Of a stretch of 64,000 nucleotides of DNA, positions 58,540 to 64,000 are shown piece after piece (the first letter of the stretch is position 1; every line of letters starts with the position of its first letter). This DNA comes from Choanephora cucurbitarum. Taxonomy: Eukaryota; Mucoromycota; Mucoromycetes; Mucorales; Choanephoraceae. Below the pieces are notes generated by a model that ran no database searches, was not told the DNA's origin, and saw only the letters and a program-made list of their open reading frames with translations. The DNA lies in assembly GCA_025331435.1 (NCBI GenBank), contig JAIWNI010000089.1:52043-116042 (forward strand), in the 5' to 3' direction. Both the position numbers and the translations under genes were made by a program.

Positions 58540-61500
58540 TTATTTTTTATAATATATTACATAGAGTTTCTTTAAACGCATGTAACGCAGCTCGCCATAT
58601 CGTCTACTTTCAGCAAACTGTAAATACTTTGCGTCAGGCCAAATCAATTTGAAGTGATTTTCGTTAGTGTCATATCTAATCAAGCTTGCAATTGTAAGGA
58701 TATGGGTAAGGTCACACACCATCAACTTCTTATGTTCAGAGTCTGAAAATAACACAGTAGTAGGAACACCGAAGTGGTCGAGAGTTGTCCTTTTAGCAGC
58801 CTCGATCACTGCCAAAAAATGGGTCTGACCACCGTGTCTATGTATCATGTAAGTAACCACCTTACCAACGTACAGAGACATACGGTCACTAAAGTTTAAT
58901 TTAGTTTAGTACGACAGTTGGATACGAACAATAAGACACAATAAACTTACCGACTTGGTTCCATGGCTTCGAATATCACAATATTATTGGCACGTTTGTG
59001 TTGGGAGTGATTACTACGATACCATTCAGATTGAACTATGATATTACCTAGTAACATTCGAGCAGCAATCTCGCACATAGAATTTATATCATGGCGACTT
59101 CTTGATAAACGGCGATAGTACAGTTTTAAAGCCGGCAAAACAGATGTACCCGAAAATCCACAAAAATCGAAATCAGAGTTCAAGTCTACCCCTTTGAAAG
59201 ATTCTCAAAGTTGCGGTTGAGTCCCTTCTGTGTCACTAGGATAGTCTCTGAATTTGTTGGCGGAAGTGTTCGCAGGAGGAAAGAGACTTTCGGATATCAT
59301 TTTACGATGTAGCTGCTTGAAGTATGCGACTCTGGTGAGAATGTTTTCGCTTTCTTGTGCAGATCGTGATCGTGATTTACTTAAATTGATGTACTTTTGA
59401 ATCGTACGTTCTAATGATCGGCAGGAATAGTTACGTAACGGACCTTGCTTGCGAATCAACTCGGACATATGATAGTTTGTAAAGTGATTGTTCATTGTTC
59501 ACACCTGGATATTCAGTCTGTCATTAGTTATTTCGGGATTTAAGAGTTGTTGCCACAACAAAAGTGTTGTATCAGACACGAAAGTACAATAATTTAAATT
59601 TTATATGAGCAAGAAAAGTACAACTAGAATCTATATAATCCTGGAAGAGCGAAAAGAAAGAGTTCTTTATTATCAAACGTGTGTGTCTAATTAATAAGAG
59701 ATGGGCTGGATGAATTACATTGATGTTATTATGCTAACTGTGATCCATTTTGAGCCAATGAAAGACTGTAAAGTGGATCAAGAGTCTTAAGAGCGACAAG
59801 CGTTGTATGAATAAATCAATCTCATATTAAGTCAACTCAATAGACTATAAGTCAAGTACTGAGCCACAGCAATGTCGAAGTGCACTTTCTGCATGAATAA
59901 AGCTATTGCACGTGTCATATACTAAAATATCCATATAACAATGAAGATTGAAGCTACGCGTGATTTATCTGAAGTCAGTTATAGATGCAGTTTAAGTACC
60001 CGACTGTCAAGTTGTAAGGACTATGACTATAAGCAGTATGTATTGAATCAAGACTATCTGGTTATACGCTGTAATAGACATGTGAATACAACAAAGAGAA
60101 ATCTAAGGGGATTGCAAAGTCAGTTAAAGAAGTTAGAAATATGATTGCCAGTATACTTACTCGTCCATTTTCGCTAGTTCTTGTATACTTATTTCCTTTT
60201 GCAAAGCTATGACGCAAGCGTTTACCAATGCCATTAACCCTTTTTTAGCTACTCTATGTTTCAACTTGGGTATAATCATTGTTGGCACGATATACAACAA
60301 CCATTGTTGCCAATCAACTGCGCGATAAAAATCTAAACGACGATCAAAGGAAAAGTCAAAAGCCGAGCTGGAAGTAGGTTTGCTGTCATGTATTTGATCA
60401 CCAAGTTGTTCAAGTATCTTTTTTCTTGATAATCCGTCGAAGAAGTTAAAAGTAGAACCATTGCTGTTAAGAGCACAGTGAAAGTCAAAAGTGGTAGGGT
60501 AAATGAGTTTATATATCGGATGTCCGATACCATGTCCAAGCATATGCAGCTCATCACCAAAGAAGAAGAAGCTGTCGGTGAAGGTTGGAAGGTTCGCATA
60601 ATCATCAGGAAGACCATGCATACCGAAATTCTTTCAATTTGCAAGTCAGTATAATGCATCTTTTCGCAACACAATGTACTATATTTACTGGGTCGCCATT
60701 AATTAAGCTTTCTGCTGTATCAATAGGACCAACATCAGGAAAGTACTTGCCATGACTTGAAATCGTTACAGGTGAGTAACCTTCAGAAAGGCACACTCTT
60801 CACCCAAAGATACTGGTATGACTGGCAAATACCATCAGTTCAGAAATGCCGGGAATGTCACCTGTGATACCAACAATGGCAACATTACCACGATACTTTT
60901 CAACTCCATCTTTTTGCATTACTATGCCTTTGCTGTACATATCGTTAACCTCTTTGATAAATGGATCCAAATAAGAGTTCAAATCATATGGCTTCTCGGG
61001 TACAACTCCAATTTTAATCATATTTCCTTCCTTGATATTATTAGGTGAGAGACAAATATCAGAAATCATATCTTTATCCAAGTGTACGTATACCTTACCG
61101 ATGTTCGGGATGGACAATCAAAATCAAACAGTTGATCATTACTTGGTGTGCTTTTTTGCATGTTTTTTAATTAGTAGCCATCAACAAGTAAAACGACACA
61201 GATGGTGTTAGCCATGATCTTTTCGCTCACAAGAAGCTGCTTGTATACTGATCCTGAAAAGACATCGCGGTAATGGGTTACTAATCTTTGTTGAACTTCG
61301 CTAAGGCTCGACCTTCTATCAACATCTCGCTACGGTCTTCATCTACGTGCATTTCAGTCAAGGCACTACTTAAAGTAGTGTAAGTCATTTGGCCGCTAGG
61401 GATTAAGTTGAGTAATGGCATGTCGTCCTCTCGGTCTACGTTTTCCATTGTAGCCTGCACCTCCGCTTCATTACAGTAACTTGCCTGGCCACATTCTTCA

Positions 61501-62246
61501 TAAAGACAAGTCTTCATGCCGGGTACATTAACAGGATACATGAAGCATCCACTAACGCAAATGTCTTGCTTAACAATGCTTCTAGTATCCCTCTTGATAG
61601 TTCTACGGAAGACATCGGGTGAGGGTGTGTGACGTACAACTAATATAAGGAGTTGTTCACTCATTAATTTTGTTAAGCCTTTATATAGAAGACATGTAAA
61701 CTCACCATCAGGATTAGCAGATTCACCCAACATTTTGTTAACCAACTTGACGATCTTGCGCTGATATAGACGAGCAGTTTTAGCCTCATCCAAAAGGCGC
61801 ATAAACTTTAAAGCCATCTCATCAAACGAATTCATTAAACGAGGCGGCAACCAGTTCAAAATGATGGGGTTAGAAACTAAGGTAATGATTAGTTTGCTTT
61901 CACAAGTTACTTTTATATGCCACTTACATTGATCATGTTCTACGTTGAAGCCGGCATTATCAGCCTCAGGCATTTCGCTATCAACATTTTCATTGACAAC
62001 AGCGTCATCTACAGCGACTTCGTTTTCAGATGTAACTGGGCTATCTTCATCTATTTCCATGTTGATGGGCATTTCTGTTGCAGCCATTACAGCAGCCAAA
62101 GCATCGTCAGTAATGGTCTGCTGTTGATTTCTGCGAGCAGAAAGAGCAGCTTGATCTGCAACAGATACACAGCGATCATATCTTAGATGATATAATCTCT
62201 CTTCTTCCGAGTTGAAGACAGCGGAGCAAGAAATAAAAGGATACAT
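58540..62246 (-). pseudogene. Tnp2/CACTA-like (Transposase_21 type) transposase, broken
   Basis: Starts at ATG 62246-62244 with a TATATAA box about 80 bp upstream. N-terminus: FISCSAVFNSEEERLYHLRY, acidic linker, then an intron (61924-61876) into SNPIILNWLPPRLMNSFDEM. Next come CVSGCFMYPVNVPGMKTCLY, YRDVFSGSVYKQLL and IKIGVVPEKPYDLNSYLDPF. GITGDIPGISELMVFASHTS, FFGDELHMLGHGIGHPIYKL and RAVDWQQWLLYIVPTMIIPK follow. Near the end are RKQGPLRNYSCRSLERTIQK and VVTYMIHRHGGQTHFLAV. This series resembles Tnp2-type transposases of CACTA/EnSpm elements. Breaks include a frame change near 61,285, a stop at 59205-59207 and unclear sequence at 59,510-60,160. Terminal repeats were not found. Confidence 0.65.
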
Positions 62247-63461
62247 GGTAAAATTGAGAGACAGGTAAGTTTGGAATTCAGACGAAAGAGAAAAAGGAGA
62301 CTTTGCCGTTGGATTCAATCGCCTTATATACAACAACGGCTGCTACTAAAAAGGCATTTGACTGTTGATTTAAGACATATATTGGGTAAAATCCAATGAT
62401 CAGGATCAGTTAGAGGCTTGCAATCATAAAATTACTCCTTTAATAAAAAATGTCCTGTTATGGGATCAGCTAAATTTTTCTTCGTACTCCATTAGCATAG
62501 ACACTTTTTTTGGTTTGCGATGAGGATATTTACTAGTGAAATGCGTGAATGACTGTAAGAGTAGTCGAATTATGACCGATGTTAGACTTCAATAGATACT
62601 GTTGACTAAATCTTCTGAAGGCAATGTATACTTGTTGGTCTGAGCGTCTCTATTACCATAAAAAGAAACGTTATGAATTAACATGCATTTGGATTACATT
62701 TGCGTTACCATCTTTGTTTTGTGTACAATTTATTAAACCTTTGTGACAAAGTATAATCATTCTGCATCAGTTGTTTCTATACAGTAACCTAATCACTACT
62801 TTGCTATTGTGAAATGTTTGTCAACAAATCTAAATTGGCAGCATTTATCGCTTGAAGTGTTTGCATTGAGGATAGAAGGTCTTTTGATGGAAAACACAGT
62901 TTGAAAATTGCATTTTTTAAAATACTGAAATAGATGGACTAAAATATTACGACCAGCATTTTTCATCAAAGATGCCATACACATCTATACGCCGAAAACA
63001 TAGGCATAGCATCAATATATTGATCTACAACTTTATATTTAAAAGCCCATTGTTATTGGAAATTATTCATTAAAAGAATACCCGAAAAAAGAAAACGGTT
63101 TAACAACTCAATGTTTATTATCATATGACATGCATGTTCACATAGTTGTCATGTTATTACTGACGACTTAACATACCGAGGAGGTATAGTATTAATTTAT
63201 TGAGTTATACCATTAACAGAAGGTAATGACGAAATTCGATGCTTGATAAGTATAATTTTAAAACAAACATTGAAACGAGTGCCTGTGCATCCCTCGCGAC
63301 CAGTAAGCAGCGTAGTGAATTATGGGTTGACAATGATCTTGTTTGCTTTTTAATAAATTTATAAAGGTAAAAATTAACAAAACATATCTTTTTCATTGAC
63401 TTTGAATGATCTTTTTCCAAACAATATCTATCTCATTTTTTTTTAAATTGTTACACTTTAG
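62247..63461. other. Non-coding stretch after the transposase start
   Basis: Holds the transposase promoter (TATA at about 62,326-62,333) and about 1.1 kb without a recognised gene on either strand. Confidence 0.5.
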
Positions 63462-64000
63462 AGATAAAATCGATTCTCTTTTGAGAGGTACTAGAAAAAC
63501 TGAAGACGAAGTCTCGGAAATCAAGAAAAATATAGAGCAACTTGAAGCTCTTTTTGAAGAACGTATCAATCAACTTTTCACTATGGTTGAAAAAATAACG
63601 AAATCCTGAAAAAGCTTGTTGTAGTCGAAGGTAAACTAATATTCTCTGCATGTTTTGTATTCAACCATGATGCTCATTTTTTGATAGACAGAAAAAGATC
63701 TGAATCTACAGGCAATCAGTTAGAGGTTACCGTTTTGCCCGCTTGTATGATATCTAGACCTCATATCAAGGATATGCATAGCGGTTCGAACACTTCATTG
63801 AATCGTTTCAAGTACTTTTTGCTATTATGCTTTGGTGATAGAAACAATCCGGATGTCAGCATTAATTCAACCGACCGAGCAAAAAAAGAGGCGATGATGA
63901 AGTTGAATCTCTCGACTTTGAAGCAGTTAAGCAAGGTTGTATTGGCCGATCTCTTACACCAAGTTCAAGAAAAAGATCCTGAGCTCCAGCCTAAAACTTG
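63462..64000 (+). pseudogene. Partial coiled-coil protein of unknown family, frame broken at an A run
   Basis: An exon starting after the acceptor TTACACTTTAG codes DKIDSLLRGTRKTEDEVSEI and EQLEALFEERINQLF, a clear heptad coiled coil. At a run of six A (about 63,587-63,592) the frame must shift by one base to continue NNEILKKLVVVEG. That ends at a GTAAAC donor at 63,631. The next exon, from 63688, stays open to the window edge (NQLEVTVLPACMISRPHIKD, FLLLCFGDRNNPDVS, LKQLSKVVLADLLHQVQEKD). No family is recognised. It may belong to another transposon or be a gene whose frame was altered by a homopolymer error. Confidence 0.5.

Noticed and set aside
58290..62545. TCACTA motifs outside the Tnp2-like gene as CACTA terminal repeats
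   Set aside because: Only six bases match and there is no target duplication; ends remain unknown.
1..64000. Biosynthetic gene cluster, CRISPR, or prokaryotic operon
   Set aside because: Genes are spliced, unrelated in pathway and on mixed strands; no direct-repeat arrays with spacers were seen.

Overview
The window looks like nuclear DNA of an early-diverging filamentous fungus, most likely a Mucoromycota (Mucorales-type) genome. The basis is AT-rich sequence, genes split by many 47-66 nt GT-AG introns, fungal-specific families (Zn2Cys6 factor, GPI-anchored Ser/Thr-rich wall protein, Tvp23, Yos1, PX-PB1 scaffold) and a dense set of fungal transposons. The species cannot be named from sequence alone. 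No rRNA, tRNA or CRISPR was recognised. All coding models below were spliced by eye; for most genes the exon lengths sum to an intact reading frame.

Left part (1-12.8 kb): 5' end of a GSK-3 type kinase (minus), a secreted GPI-anchored protein (minus), a probably mitochondrial malic enzyme (minus), a small Cys/His protein (plus), a seven-exon NMN adenylyltransferase (plus), a membrane-anchored poly-Gln/Lys protein (plus) and a secreted protein built from two related halves (minus). About 6.9 kb of gene-poor DNA follows.

Middle part (19.7-42.1 kb): a fungal transcription-factor middle-homology protein lacking a visible zinc cluster (plus), a PX-PB1 scaffold (minus), then a compact block of dynactin p62 (plus), Yos1 (minus), a SET-domain protein (plus) and an 11-exon WDR59/Mtc5 GATOR2/SEACAT subunit (minus). 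A complete Zn2Cys6 factor, Tvp23, a free-standing cytochrome b2-type heme protein and an unrecognised, possibly broken multi-exon gene come next. Dynactin p62, Yos1 and Tvp23 are trafficking or motor-cargo proteins and WDR59 acts in TORC1 amino-acid control, but the arrangement looks like ordinary tight packing rather than a pathway cluster.

Right part (about 42.5-64 kb): a transposon island. It holds a decayed RepHel Helitron (minus), a decayed Crypton-like tyrosine recombinase element (plus), a Helitron 3' end with helicase remnant and a CTAG terminus (plus), a Helitron 5' part with zinc knuckles (plus), a chromodomain retrotransposon tail (minus), a large Tnp2/CACTA-like transposase pseudogene (minus) and a fragmentary coiled-coil gene at the edge (plus). 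A repeat of about 185 bp, with a stem that seems to be kept by paired changes, lies 3' of two Helitron relics and may be the real 3' end of that family. This island holds the most unusual material in the window.
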